Assembly: GCA_002067895.1 (NCBI GenBank) | Contig: MVRE01000012.1 | Span: forward strand, 1 to 64,000 | Direction: 5' to 3' | DNA: 64,000 nucleotides | Origin: Methanoregula sp. PtaU1.Bin051 | GTDB lineage: Archaea; Halobacteriota; Methanomicrobia; Methanomicrobiales; Methanospirillaceae | Part shown: piece by piece, positions 8,137 to 16,315 of the stretch | Numbering within the stretch: position 1 is the stretch's first letter | Layout of the letters: each line of letters begins with the position of its first letter | The notes under the pieces: model-generated | What the model saw: only the letters and a program-made list of their open reading frames with translations | What the model was told of the DNA's origin: nothing | Database searches by the model: none | Translations under genes and position numbers: made by a program

Positions 8137-8943
8137 ATGGACCATTCATATGAGGAAATCCGGAAAGCAACACTCGATATCCTCTCCGGACGAGAGCGAT
8201 CTTCATTCACACCAAATCAATTTGTTCACCTCCGTATTGGAGTTGCTGAGGTTTTACATAAACGAGATGGGACAACAACACATCCAGGTCAGAGGGAGCC
8301 ACAACTTACTCAGAATGATCAAGATCTTTTCCAAGAAGTATTCTGGGATCTATTCAGGCAGAACATCATAACACTCGGAACCAGCGGGGATCCTAACGCT
8401 GCGTATCCTTGGTTCCGTGTTTCCAGTTTTGGAAAAAAGGCTCTCGCTAATGACGATGTATACTTTTTCCACGATCTCACGAGTTATGAGAAAATAATTA
8501 GAGAGAATATTCCTGATATTGACGAGATTACTTTGTTTTATCTAAAAGAGGCTATGCAGGCCTTCATTGTAGGGTGTCGTCTTTCCTCCGCAGTTATGCT
8601 TGGTGTTGCATTAGAATATTCTCTTGACATACTTTACGAAGTGATTAATCAGAATGGCGCATACTCAGCTCATTTCCAAAGCGTATCAAAAGAACCAACC
8701 CTATTTCGAAAGTTCAACAAATTCAAACAAAAACTCAATGAGAAAAAATCGGAATTGCCTAAGGAATTGAGAGAAGATCTCGATATCAATCTCGATATGA
8801 TTGTATCTCTCATCAGAAATTATCGAAACGAATCGGGTCATCCAACTGGAGCGGTAATTTCACGTGAGCAATGTTATGTAAATCTTCAATTATTCATTCC
8901 CTGCTGCAAGAAAATCTATGAATTAATGGCATATTACAGATGA
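8137..8943 (+). CDS. HEPN-like domain protein
   Basis: I do not recognise a named family for this 268-residue protein. The C-terminal half is helical and contains LIRNYRNESGHPTG at about residues 225-238, which includes an R-X4-H motif (Arg230, His235). That motif is characteristic of HEPN ribonucleases and related abortive-infection or toxin proteins. The helix before it (SSAVMLGVALEYSLDILYEV) fits the same fold as in DUF4145-like proteins. Base composition is lower in GC than the integrase before it. An AATAATTTTAAC stretch near 8090 could be the promoter, and GTGAT precedes the ATG. A defence or toxin role is inferred from the motif and from being on a mobile element. Confidence 0.6.
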   Translation: MDHSYEEIRKATLDILSGRERSSFTPNQFVHLRIGVAEVLHKRDGTTTHPGQREPQLTQNDQDLFQEVFWDLFRQNIITLGTSGDPNAAYPWFRVSSFGKKALANDDVYFFHDLTSYEKIIRENIPDIDEITLFYLKEAMQAFIVGCRLSSAVMLGVALEYSLDILYEVINQNGAYSAHFQSVSKEPTLFRKFNKFKQKLNEKKSELPKELREDLDINLDMIVSLIRNYRNESGHPTGAVISREQCYVNLQLFIPCCKKIYELMAYYR

Positions 8944-9649
8944 TGAGCCGGTCCGCGAAGCGGGTGCGAGCACGGCGAAGCTGTGCGAAGCATGCGGAGC
9001 GGGCCGGCAATCTTCCTCCAGCGGTTCGCATAAGATAAAGACGCTCGGTCATGTTTGCTCGATCTCGCGGGCGCAACAACCGACAAATCCGCGCCCGCTC
9101 GTTCTCGCTTCACATCACCTCGCTGCTCTTTTTTGTTGATGGAGCAGACGAAGACGCACCCCTTCACTCGCTCCGCTCGCTGTGGGCTTGCTGCCCGGCC
9201 CGCTCCTCGCACCATGCTCCGCATCGTGCTCGTCGCTGTTTGTGGGGGTATGCAGTACGCTCGGTGACTCGCTCGCTTACGCTCGCTCGGGCCGCTGCGG
9301 CCAAGCCAGCTCAGCTGAGGCTTCGCTGAGAGATGCGAGTGGCTCCCTTCTGGGAGCATGCGGCCGTGCTCGTGCCTCCGCCCGTCCGCGGAAGGAGGGG
9401 AGGGCAGCGAGGAGCGGCCGGAGACGAGTCCGAAGGACGAGTCCGTAGACGCGACGAGCGTACGGCGGGCCCCTGTGCACCGGTGGGCGGGTGGGCCTGA
9501 CGCGGTTACGGGACGCGGGATCGCGGCCCGTCGCAGGCAGGCCGGGCGGGGCCGACGTTGCCAAGAAAGATATTGCCGGGCGTCGATAGTGTAACTAACC
9601 CGGCAGGGCTCTTTGATTGGTCTCATGGTGTCCCTGTCCGGGCCACCAT
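8944..9649. repeat. GC-rich intergenic region with left arm of inverted repeat
   Basis: No gene is supported in these 700 bases. The block 8946-9270 is the left arm of an imperfect inverted repeat whose right arm is at 11875-12180. Exact inverted matches include 9041-9055 with 12067-12081, 9197-9217 with 11929-11949, 9221-9238 with 11907-11924, and 9257-9270 with 11875-11888. The remainder is rich in short GCTCGC-type palindromes and may contain decayed insertion-sequence material. Long open frames here are low-complexity shadows of the GC-rich composition. Confidence 0.75.
8946..9006 (-). repeat. 61-bp perfect inverted repeat, left copy
   Basis: These 61 bases are the exact reverse complement of 18620-18680. 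The unit itself contains partial palindromes (CGGTCCGCGAAGCGGG and similar). A divergent third copy occurs at about 12127-12176 in the same orientation as the right copy. The pair brackets a 9.7-kb segment containing the ArdC operon and the hybrid-cluster-protein cargo. Confidence 0.95.
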
Positions 9650-9775
9650 TCAGACATAGCGCAGGTAGACTCTTTTCAGGCCCATCCGCACCCAGCGCCA
9701 CAGGCTCTTCAGCATCCCGGGAAGCGTCATCTGGTAGCGCCGGTGCTCCTTGAGCATCTTGTTGCTGATCCGCAT
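9650..9775 (-). CDS. 41-residue basic microprotein
   Basis: A 41-codon frame starts with ATG at 9775, 5 bases after a GAGGTAG ribosome binding site, and lies 9 bases downstream of the coiled-coil gene in the ArdC operon. The product is very basic and amphipathic, with many Arg, Lys, Trp and Tyr residues (for example SLWRWVRMGLKRVYLRY). It has no known domain. The good ribosome binding site and its tail position in a tightly packed operon support it as real. It might bind nucleic acid or membrane, but that is a guess from charge. Confidence 0.55.
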   Translation of the reverse strand: MRISNKMLKEHRRYQMTLPGMLKSLWRWVRMGLKRVYLRYV

Positions 9776-9784
9776 GCTTCTACC

Positions 9785-10057
9785 TCACGGTCCCGTTGCG
9801 CGGATTCCTGCCGGCAGGGGATCGCAGGCCCATGCGATCATCTCCCGCCGCTGACGCTGTGCGATCAGGTTGTCGAGCCCTTCCCGCTCGGCCCGGGCCT
9901 TCCACGATGCGATGATCTCATCGTGCTGCAGCCGGAGATCCTGCGCATTGGCCTGCAGGACGAACGCCTGCCGCTCCAGTTCAGGGATCGCCGTCTCGAT
10001 GCGTTCGAGTTCTTCGAGGACCCTGATCGGCATGGCATCAAAAATAGAGGGGGTCAT
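9785..10057 (-). CDS. Small coiled-coil protein of the ArdC operon
   Basis: This 90-residue protein is mostly helical, with heptad-like stretches (VLEELERIETAIPELERQAF and onwards to about residue 65), so a coiled coil is likely. No enzymatic motif is visible. It starts in an ATGA overlap with the stop of the ArdC gene, which indicates translational coupling and co-expression. It could be a partner or regulator of ArdC. Confidence 0.65.
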   Translation of the reverse strand: MTPSIFDAMPIRVLEELERIETAIPELERQAFVLQANAQDLRLQHDEIIASWKARAEREGLDNLIAQRQRREMIAWACDPLPAGIRATGP

Positions 10058-10950
10058 GCCGCCGCCCCTCCCGCTGCGCAGGCAGGGACCGGGGCCGGAG
10101 CCCCGATCATGAAATCCGCCGCCTTCTCGGCCCGGCCCGCCGCATACATCACGAGATCGGCATCGGCCTTGATTGCGGCTGCCCAGTTCTGGAGGTAGGC
10201 TGCCTGATTGCGGATCACGGCCGAGGAGTCGATCCCGGTGAGGGCTGCAAGGTAGGCGCTCCCGATCTCGGCGACCAGTTCCTCGCGCCCGTAGGTGTCG
10301 GAGCCGAAGCAGACCGGATCGGTGCGTTTGAACCGGTTCATGCGGGGCCCGGTCGAGTGGATGCACTCATGGAACATCGTCGCATAGTAATGCTCGGAGG
10401 TCCGGAACCGGCCGATTGCCGGGCAGGTGATCGCGTCCGTTGCCGGGCTGTATGCGGCCCGGTCCCCTGCGCAGACGGTGATCTTCTCCCGGCCGGTATA
10501 GCCTAGGATGACGGCATCGCACCCGAGGACCTGCTGGTTGTCCTTTACGTCGGGGAGTTTGTAGCCCTTCTCCTGATAATCGGTCTGGGCGATGTTGAAG
10601 ACCACGAAGGCTTTGAGGAACCGGATCTGTTTTTTGCTCTCCGTCTCCTCTCCGTTCTCGTCGGTCACCGTGTCGGTCTTCACCGTCCGGCCCGCGTAGA
10701 TGATCCCGTACCCGTGCTCGCCCCGCCGGACCTGCAGCCCTGCGGCGAGGTATTGCCGGTAGGTCGCCCAGAAGGGGAGGGGATGGGGGATGAGCCCGAG
10801 GATCAGCCGGTTCAGCCCGGTATAGGCCCTGCCGCTGAAGAGATTGCGGGGGCCGTTCTCGGTCCACGGTTTCAGCCAGGGGATCTTCCCTTCACCGAGC
10901 GCCCTGATGATCCGCTCGTTGATCTGCACTTTTACATCGGCGGCCTTCAT
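10054..10950 (-). CDS. ardC: ArdC-like antirestriction protein with zincin domain
   Basis: This 298-residue protein has the two parts of ArdC. The N-terminal ssDNA-binding domain runs about residues 1-140 (KIPWLKPWTENGPRNLFSGRAYTGLN, then YRQYLAAGLQVRRGEHG). The C-terminal part is a metallopeptidase-like domain with HECIH at 194-198 and a downstream Glu in GREELVAEIGSAYLAAL. ArdC of plasmid pSa coats incoming single-stranded DNA and protects it from restriction. The start MKAADVK is preferred to upstream in-frame codons because it overlaps the preceding stop as ATGA. It is the second gene of a four-gene operon on the element. Confidence 0.9.
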   Translation of the reverse strand: MKAADVKVQINERIIRALGEGKIPWLKPWTENGPRNLFSGRAYTGLNRLILGLIPHPLPFWATYRQYLAAGLQVRRGEHGYGIIYAGRTVKTDTVTDENGEETESKKQIRFLKAFVVFNIAQTDYQEKGYKLPDVKDNQQVLGCDAVILGYTGREKITVCAGDRAAYSPATDAITCPAIGRFRTSEHYYATMFHECIHSTGPRMNRFKRTDPVCFGSDTYGREELVAEIGSAYLAALTGIDSSAVIRNQAAYLQNWAAAIKADADLVMYAAGRAEKAADFMIGAPAPVPACAAGGAAA

Positions 10951-11330
10951 GCTGTCGCCCCTGCTGGTTTCATGGAGGTTGTGAGAGTCCGGGCCCTGCG
11001 CATGGCCGAGACGTTCGCATACTTCCGCTCCCCCTTGAGCATGCCTTTTACCTGTGCGAGCGGGGAGACATACTGCACATCGTTGATGAGGATCATTACC
11101 GCTTTGCCGGACCGGGTGATCCATGCCTTCCCGACCGGGGCCGCGTCCGAGTCCTTCATCACGTCCGAAATGTCGTAGACAGTCGCGGGCCAGTGTTCTT
11201 CGAGCCTGCGGATCTCGCCGGCGGGAATGACCGCCAGCATGGTCTTGACATCGATACGGACCGAGCCATTGTAGAGGCGCGCAGCCCCTATGTGCTCGAA
11301 GGTCACATCTTCTTGCGTTGTTGGTCTCAT
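10947..11330 (-). CDS. Hypothetical protein, first gene of ArdC operon
   Basis: This 127-residue soluble protein has no domain I can name. A middle segment (AVIPAGEIRRLEEHWPATVYDISDVM) and a following short strand-rich part (AWITRSGKAVMILINDVQYV) could form a small DNA-binding or adaptor fold. The ATG at 11330 is chosen because GGTGA lies 8 bases upstream. The stop overlaps the ArdC start as ATGA. Its position at the head of the operon would suit an autoregulator, but no helix-turn-helix is obvious. Confidence 0.7.
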   Translation of the reverse strand: MRPTTQEDVTFEHIGAARLYNGSVRIDVKTMLAVIPAGEIRRLEEHWPATVYDISDVMKDSDAAPVGKAWITRSGKAVMILINDVQYVSPLAQVKGMLKGERKYANVSAMRRARTLTTSMKPAGATA

Positions 11331-12194
11331 GGTGTTTTTCACCACATAGTTATCGACGGTAGATCATATAAGCCACCGCCGTGCGCAGGGTGAAAGTAAA
11401 GCCGCTGCGCTGTCAGATTTACGAAAGAACAATTTTGCGTAGAATTCTTCTTTTGTATGGCCCGCCCGGGCACACAGCGCGACCGGTCGTCGCGGACGCC
11501 CGGTAACCGCGCCGTGTGGCCATGACCCGCCCCCCGGTTTCCTGCTGGCACGCGATCGCTGCGGTCGGGCCCGCCCGACAAAGCGAGCGACCGTCCGCTG
11601 AGGCGTCCGGTAACCGTCGCTTTGTCCTCCCCTCCCGTGTCTTCCTCCCGCTGCCGAAGGCAGGGCTCTCACAATGGACTGCCCGTCCCCTCGGGGGCGG
11701 GAGGAGTGCGGCTCGCAGGGTTGTGAGCGGGGGGATGCTTGCCCATCCCCGCAAGCGAACAAAGCACGGGCGGCGGGGAACAGTGGCCCAGCGGCCCGAA
11801 CGAGCACCGCGACAGGGCGCGAAGGTAACGAGCCGCATCAGCGGCGAGTCCGAGCCCCTATGCGTCGTGCGAGTGAGTCACCGAGCGTCTGCGTCTGTCG
11901 CATCAGCAGCGACGAGCACGATGCGAATGCATGGTGCGAGGAGCGGGCCGGAGCAGCCGCCGGCGCAGGAACGAAGTGACAAGCCGGGGGCGTCATCATC
12001 TCAACAGGAAACGACGTGAAACAGCGAGGTGATGTGAGCGGAGCGGGTTGCGAGCCTGCGGAGACGAACATGACCGAGCGTCACCGGCATGTCGAGAACA
12101 GCAGCAGAAGATCGCCGCCCGCGTCGCATACTTCGCACGACTGCGCCGTGCAAAGCACCGCTCCCGCGATCGGCTCAAAAAAGGATATTACCGC
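11331..12194. repeat. GC-rich intergenic region with right arm of inverted repeat
   Basis: No gene is supported here. The promoter for the ArdC operon should lie just above 11330 on the minus strand. Bases 11875-12180 form the right arm of the inverted repeat described for 8946-9270, and 12127-12176 is a divergent copy of the 61-bp repeat unit. The stretch 11460-11830 is GC-rich with many short palindromes and no conserved frame. Confidence 0.7.
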
Positions 12195-12533
12195 TCAGAG
12201 CAGTTTCGTCTCTTCAGTCGGTTTCGGTACTTTCACGACAAGAACCCGGAAGACCGAAGAGCTTTCGTTCGTCCACTTGTGCGGGATCTTCGCGGGGCTC
12301 TCAACGAGCATGTCCTTCCCCACGGTCTTCTTCTCGTCCCCGATCTCGACAAGGCCGGTCCCTTCCAGTACATAGAAGAAAACATCGACCGGCGTGATGT
12401 GCTTCTTCAGTGCCTCACCGGGCTGGAGCGTGATAACGACTGCCATCGCGTGCGGCGTGTCATAGATCTTCCGTGCATCCACATGGTGCGGGTTTGGCCC
12501 CGATACAACCTTTGCAACTTCAGTGATTTTCAT
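12195..12533 (-). CDS. Cupin-domain protein
   Basis: This 112-residue single-domain cupin has the usual two motifs: GEALKKHITPVDVFFYVLEG (His and Glu as metal ligands) at about residues 40-59, and a second part around SPAKIPHKWTNESS with another metal-ligand His. The ligand and reaction are unknown. It lies 1 base downstream of the siroheme-reductase-like gene and should be co-transcribed with it and the ferredoxin gene. A second cupin of similar type is at 16781. The set suggests a metal- or redox-linked stress role. Confidence 0.85.
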   Translation of the reverse strand: MKITEVAKVVSGPNPHHVDARKIYDTPHAMAVVITLQPGEALKKHITPVDVFFYVLEGTGLVEIGDEKKTVGKDMLVESPAKIPHKWTNESSSVFRVLVVKVPKPTEETKLL

Positions 12534-12534
12534 C

Positions 12535-13221
12535 TCAGTTCACCTTCTCAATCTGAATGTAAGGAAGTAATGTCAGCAATTCCGATTTCAGCGTTTCCAT
12601 CCCGACACGCTCCATGAAACGGGCCGTCCTCTCGTGAGCCTTCGCATGGGCACGGTAGTATTCGGAAACCCGTACAGCGCAGTCAAGCGCATCGGCTGCC
12701 GACAGGTCGCGGGCGATGATGTCCGCGAACCTCGGCCGGGTCCCTGCGTTTCCTCCGAAGAGAACGGTCCAGCCCTTGTTCGTTCCCATGATCCCGATAT
12801 CCCGGGTATGGCTCTCGCCGCAGCAGCGGGGGCAGCCCGAGACGCCGATCTTGATCTTCGCCGGGAACGTCTTATCCTTAAACCGTTCATCGACTGCACG
12901 TGCCATGCCTATCGCGTCCTGGTTGCCGTACCTGCACATCTCGGTGCCAATGCACGCCTGCACGAACTTGACGCAGGGGGCGGTCTCGGGTTTTGCAAGC
13001 GGTCCCAGCTCATCCATCACCTTCTGCACATCGCCCGGCTGGAGGCCCACGAGCGCGATCCGCTGGCCGCTCGTCACCTTGAGCATCGGAACCCTGTAGG
13101 TCCGGGCGACCTTTGCGACCTTCTCCAGATCGGCCGGGGTCACGATACCGGCCGGCATCCGGGTCACGACCGCGAACGTCATGCCATCCCGCTGGCGGAT
13201 TGCCCCTGTGGGATTCGTCAT
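12535..13221 (-). CDS. Small siroheme/4Fe-4S nitrite or sulfite reductase-like protein
   Basis: This 228-residue protein has one ferredoxin-like half-domain (MTFAVVTRMPAGIVTPADLEKV) followed by the siroheme-iron-sulfur signature: Cys90 and Cys96 (CIGTEMC), then Cys130 and Cys134 (SGCPRCCGES). This is the layout of the small, single-subunit sulfite reductase-like proteins common in methanogens. Reduction of sulfite, nitrite or a related compound is likely. The neighbouring hybrid cluster protein hints at nitrogen-oxide detoxification, but the substrate is not proven. GGTGA precedes the ATG. Confidence 0.8.
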   Translation of the reverse strand: MTNPTGAIRQRDGMTFAVVTRMPAGIVTPADLEKVAKVARTYRVPMLKVTSGQRIALVGLQPGDVQKVMDELGPLAKPETAPCVKFVQACIGTEMCRYGNQDAIGMARAVDERFKDKTFPAKIKIGVSGCPRCCGESHTRDIGIMGTNKGWTVLFGGNAGTRPRFADIIARDLSAADALDCAVRVSEYYRAHAKAHERTARFMERVGMETLKSELLTLLPYIQIEKVN

Positions 13222-13285
13222 CGGCCTTCACCACCCATTGCCCGCTCTGATATCCTGCATCCCGGTTCGCTGTTACCTGTTCCGG

Positions 13286-14203
13286 TCATACCATACCGCC
13301 ATCGATGGTGATTGTCTTCTCCGCAACCTTAATTGTCTTCCCTGCTTTTTCCAGTGCTTTATCAACAACATACCGGACACCGCTGCAGCACGGGACTTCC
13401 ATGTGGACAACCGTGATCGATTTGATCGTATGCGTGGAGAATATCTGTGCAAGTTTTTCGATGTATCCCTCAATGTCCGGGTCCAGTTTCGGGCAGAAAA
13501 TGATCACGATCCGGCCTTTCAGGAGCTCCGCGTGGAACCCGGCATATGCGAACGGGACGCAGTCGGCAGCGATGAGCAGGTCCGCATTTTCGAAATACGG
13601 GGCTGCCGGGTTGAGCAGGCTGAGCTGGATCGGCCACTGGCGGAGCTCGGAATCCGTTGCCCCGTGAGCCGGCTGGCGCGGGCCACCGGCGCGGGGGATG
13701 CTGCGGGCTGCCGAGCCGGGACAGCCGGCGAACGGATGGGCCGCGTGCTGTGGAGTATGGCACACACCGGAAGGGGGAGCTGCTGATACGGGTTGCTGTA
13801 TTGCCCCCTGCTGAGCGGATTTTTTGCGACCGGCCCGGTCCGGCGCCGTATGATCGGGAACCGGAATGCCTTTTTCGATCAGGTACCCGACTGCCTGATC
13901 ATAGAGCGCCATCTGCCCGTGGCCTGCGAGATGTTCGAGATGGGCTTTGATGACCGGGACGCCCTGTTTCACGATGATCTCCATCACAGCCCTCTCATCA
14001 TACGGTGCCGCTTCGCGCTCGACAACCGAGATCGCTCCCTCCGGGCAGGTGCCGATACAGGCCCCGAGTCCGTCGCAGAAGAGGTCGGAGACCAGACGCG
14101 CCTTCCCGTCGATCAGCTGAAGGGCCCCCTCCGGGCAGTCCGGGATGCACTGGCCGCACCCCGTGCATTTCTTCTCGTCAATGCTGATGATCTTCCGTTT
14201 CAT
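13286..14203 (-). CDS. Two-cluster 4Fe-4S ferredoxin fused to C-terminal domain
   Basis: This 305-residue protein begins with two 4Fe-4S motifs (CTGCGQCIPDCPEG at about 13-26 and CDGLGACIGTCPEGAI at about 43-58). After a low-complexity Pro/Ala linker (about 125-185) comes a domain with CVPFAYAGFHAELLKGRIVIIFCPKLD and a paired-Cys segment, VPCCSGVRY, near residue 270. Similar proteins are found next to hybrid cluster protein genes and probably deliver electrons to it. It is divergent from hcp across the HxlR regulator gene and likely belongs to the same stress response. Confidence 0.8.
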   Translation of the reverse strand: MKRKIISIDEKKCTGCGQCIPDCPEGALQLIDGKARLVSDLFCDGLGACIGTCPEGAISVVEREAAPYDERAVMEIIVKQGVPVIKAHLEHLAGHGQMALYDQAVGYLIEKGIPVPDHTAPDRAGRKKSAQQGAIQQPVSAAPPSGVCHTPQHAAHPFAGCPGSAARSIPRAGGPRQPAHGATDSELRQWPIQLSLLNPAAPYFENADLLIAADCVPFAYAGFHAELLKGRIVIIFCPKLDPDIEGYIEKLAQIFSTHTIKSITVVHMEVPCCSGVRYVVDKALEKAGKTIKVAEKTITIDGGMV

Positions 14204-14236
14204 CCGTTCACGTCCTTGTCAGGTGTTCCCAGGATT

Positions 14237-14596
14237 CTACAGTACACAAACCTTGCAGTCCTGCTGCCCGCAGGGGATGTTCTTGATCTTCCATTTCAGC
14301 GCCCAGCCCTTGATGCCCCGGATGATATTTACGATCTCGAGGCCGCTCTCTGTCAGCGTGTACTCGGTCCGGACCGGGAACGCGGTGACATCGACGTTCC
14401 GCGTGATGATCTCCTGATCCTCCAGCTCCTTCAGCCGCTCCGAGAGGACCTTTGGCGTGATGCCGGCAAGGGCATCGCGGAGCTCCGAGAACCGCCGCGT
14501 GTACCGCTCTCCTTTGTAGAGCTCCAGGATGATGAGGAGCGTCCACCGCTTGGAGAGGTACCGGACAGTCCTGCTGACCGTACATGAATCCTGCAT
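14237..14596 (-). CDS. HxlR-family winged-helix regulator
   Basis: This 119-residue HxlR regulator has the family core SKRWTLLIILELYKGERYTRRFSELRD-type winged helix, with ITPKVLSERLKELEDQEII as the recognition region. It has several Cys residues near the ends (Cys5 and three Cys in CGQQDCKVCVL at the C-terminus) that could sense redox or nitrosative stress. It is divergent from hcp, with an 85-base gap containing a shared TATA box and a 17-bp inverted repeat. Control of hcp and of its own operon is the simplest reading. Confidence 0.9.
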   Translation of the reverse strand: MQDSCTVSRTVRYLSKRWTLLIILELYKGERYTRRFSELRDALAGITPKVLSERLKELEDQEIITRNVDVTAFPVRTEYTLTESGLEIVNIIRGIKGWALKWKIKNIPCGQQDCKVCVL

Positions 14597-14622
14597 GGTA
14601 TGTAAATGGAAACTCCTGACTA

Positions 14623-14630
14623 TTTATAAT
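14623..14630. promoter_or_regulatory. Shared TATA-like box for hxlR and hcp
   Basis: TTTATAAT is a good archaeal TATA box in either direction. For the HxlR gene it lies about 27 bases before the ATG, which would give a leaderless message. For hcp it would start transcription near 14655, leaving a short leader with a GGAG site 8 bases before the hcp ATG. Confidence 0.5.
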
Positions 14631-14641
14631 CTGGTATACTA

Positions 14642-14658
14642 TTGATATCTTGTATCAA
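14642..14658. promoter_or_regulatory. Candidate HxlR operator
   Basis: TTGATATCTTGTATCAA is a perfect inverted repeat of 6-bp arms (TTGATA and TATCAA) around a 5-bp spacer. It lies between the TATA box and the hcp ribosome binding site, a position where a bound repressor would block hcp transcription. Assignment to the adjacent HxlR protein is an inference from location. Confidence 0.5.
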
Positions 14659-14681
14659 ATTGAAACAAAAGGAGTCTGACC

Positions 14682-16298
14682 ATGTTCTGTTACCAGTGTG
14701 AAGAAACCGTGAAAGGAACCGGCTGCACGATCAAGGGGGTCTGCGGGAAGGAGGACGATATCGCCGCTTACCAGGACGTACTCGTGTACCTCTGCAAAGG
14801 GATTTCCGTACGGAACCTTGCGGCAATGGAGAAGGGAAAGGGCGATCCTGATGCGGGGATGTTCATCGCGGACGCGCTCTTTGCAACGCTGACCAACGTC
14901 AACTTTGATGCGGCCCGGTTCACGGCAATGATCAACAAGGCCGTGGCAATCCGGGACAAACTGCCTGCGGGCGGAAGCACGGAACCGGATGCATGTACCT
15001 GGATGCCGAAAGGAGACCGCGACATTCTCGAAAAAGCGAAGTCTGTTGGCATCCTCTCGACAGCGAACGAGGATGTCCGGTCGCTCCGGTCAACGCTCCT
15101 CTTCGGGCTCAAGGGAATCGCCGCATACTACACCCATGCAGCTGTTCTCGGGAAAACCGATGCAGAAATCACCACGTTCCTCCAGAAGGGACTCGCATCC
15201 ACACTTCAGGATATTGCGGTTCCCGACTTGATCGCGCTCGTGATGGAATGCGGGAGCACCGGGATTAAGGTCCTCGCCCTGCTCGATGCAGCAAACACGT
15301 CCGCCTACGGCAAACCGCAGATCACCAGCGTCAAGACAACGGTCGGAAAGTGTCCGGGGATCCTGATCACCGGCCATGACCTGAAAGATCTCGAAATGCT
15401 GCTGGAGCAGACAAAAGATACCGGTGTCGATGTGTATACCCACGGCGAGATGCTGCCGGCGCATGCCTACCCGGCTTTTAAAAAGTATTCTCACCTTGTC
15501 GGCAACTACGGCGGCTCATGGTGGCACCAGAAGGAGGAGTTCGAGCAGTTCAACGGCCCGGTCCTCTTTACGACCAACTGCCTTGTCCCGCCGAAGGACA
15601 CCTACAAATGCCGCCTGTTCACGACCGGCCTGACCGGCTACCCGGGCGTCCCGCACATTGAAGCGGGCCCTGGCGGGAAGAAGGACTTCTCGAAGATTAT
15701 CGCCCTCGCAAAGACCAGCCCGCTGCCAAAGGCACTGCCGGGGAGTGGAAATGATCTCATCACCGGCTGCGCCCACGATGCGGTCCTCGCACTCGCGGAT
15801 ACCGTTATCGCAGCGGTGAAGAAGGGAGACATCAAACGGTTCATCGTCATGGCAGGCTGCGACGGGCGGCAGAAAGAGCGGGAGTATTACACCGAGTTCG
15901 CAAAAGCCCTTCCGAAGGATACCATCATCCTCACTGCCGGCTGTGCCAAATACCGGTACAACAGTATCGGCCTCGGGAACATCGGCGGGATCCCCCGGGT
16001 CATCGATGCGGGCCAGTGCAACGACTGCTACTCGCTGGTTGTGATCGCCCAGGCGCTCGCCAAGGCATTTGGCGTTGGCATCAACGAGCTGCCGGTCTCG
16101 TACAACATCGCTTGGTACGAGCAGAAGGCCGTGCTCGTGCTCCTCGCCCTCCTCTCGCTCGGGGTGAAGGACATCACGCTCGGGCCGAAGCTCCCGGCAT
16201 TTGTCTCACCAGCGGTACTGGATGTCCTTGTCAAGCAGTTCGACCTCAAGCCCAACACCACCGTCCCGGCCGACATGGCCCGCATGGTTAAAATCTGA
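14682..16298 (+). CDS. hcp: Hybrid cluster protein (hydroxylamine/NO reductase)
   Basis: Hcp is a cytoplasmic iron-sulfur-oxygen enzyme that reduces hydroxylamine and, in bacteria, nitric oxide. The 538-residue protein has the N-terminal cluster Cys3, Cys6, Cys15 and Cys21 (CYQCEETVKGTGCTIKGVCGK without its last two residues is the core). Hybrid-cluster ligands lie in the central and C-terminal parts, including TTNCLVPPKDTYKCRLFTTG, LTAGCAKYRYN and DAGQCNDCYS. Length is normal. It leads a plus-strand run of small genes reaching to 18608, and probably draws electrons from the nearby ferredoxins. A GGAG site lies 8 bases before the ATG. A cargo role in nitrosative or oxidative stress is likely. 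Confidence 0.95.
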   Translation: MFCYQCEETVKGTGCTIKGVCGKEDDIAAYQDVLVYLCKGISVRNLAAMEKGKGDPDAGMFIADALFATLTNVNFDAARFTAMINKAVAIRDKLPAGGSTEPDACTWMPKGDRDILEKAKSVGILSTANEDVRSLRSTLLFGLKGIAAYYTHAAVLGKTDAEITTFLQKGLASTLQDIAVPDLIALVMECGSTGIKVLALLDAANTSAYGKPQITSVKTTVGKCPGILITGHDLKDLEMLLEQTKDTGVDVYTHGEMLPAHAYPAFKKYSHLVGNYGGSWWHQKEEFEQFNGPVLFTTNCLVPPKDTYKCRLFTTGLTGYPGVPHIEAGPGGKKDFSKIIALAKTSPLPKALPGSGNDLITGCAHDAVLALADTVIAAVKKGDIKRFIVMAGCDGRQKEREYYTEFAKALPKDTIILTAGCAKYRYNSIGLGNIGGIPRVIDAGQCNDCYSLVVIAQALAKAFGVGINELPVSYNIAWYEQKAVLVLLALLSLGVKDITLGPKLPAFVSPAVLDVLVKQFDLKPNTTVPADMARMVKI

Positions 16299-16315
16299 AC
16301 CGATGAGGAATATAC

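Noticed and set aside
8934-9701. Long minus-strand open frame across the GC-rich repeat region
   Set aside because: It runs through the inverted-repeat arms and short palindromes, encodes Arg/Ala/Ser-rich low-complexity sequence and has no ribosome binding site. Stop codons are simply rare in this composition.
11364-12617. Several 100-190 codon frames on both strands upstream of the cupin gene
   Set aside because: They overlap each other and the repeat arm, show no domain, and some enter the genuine cupin gene in the wrong frame.
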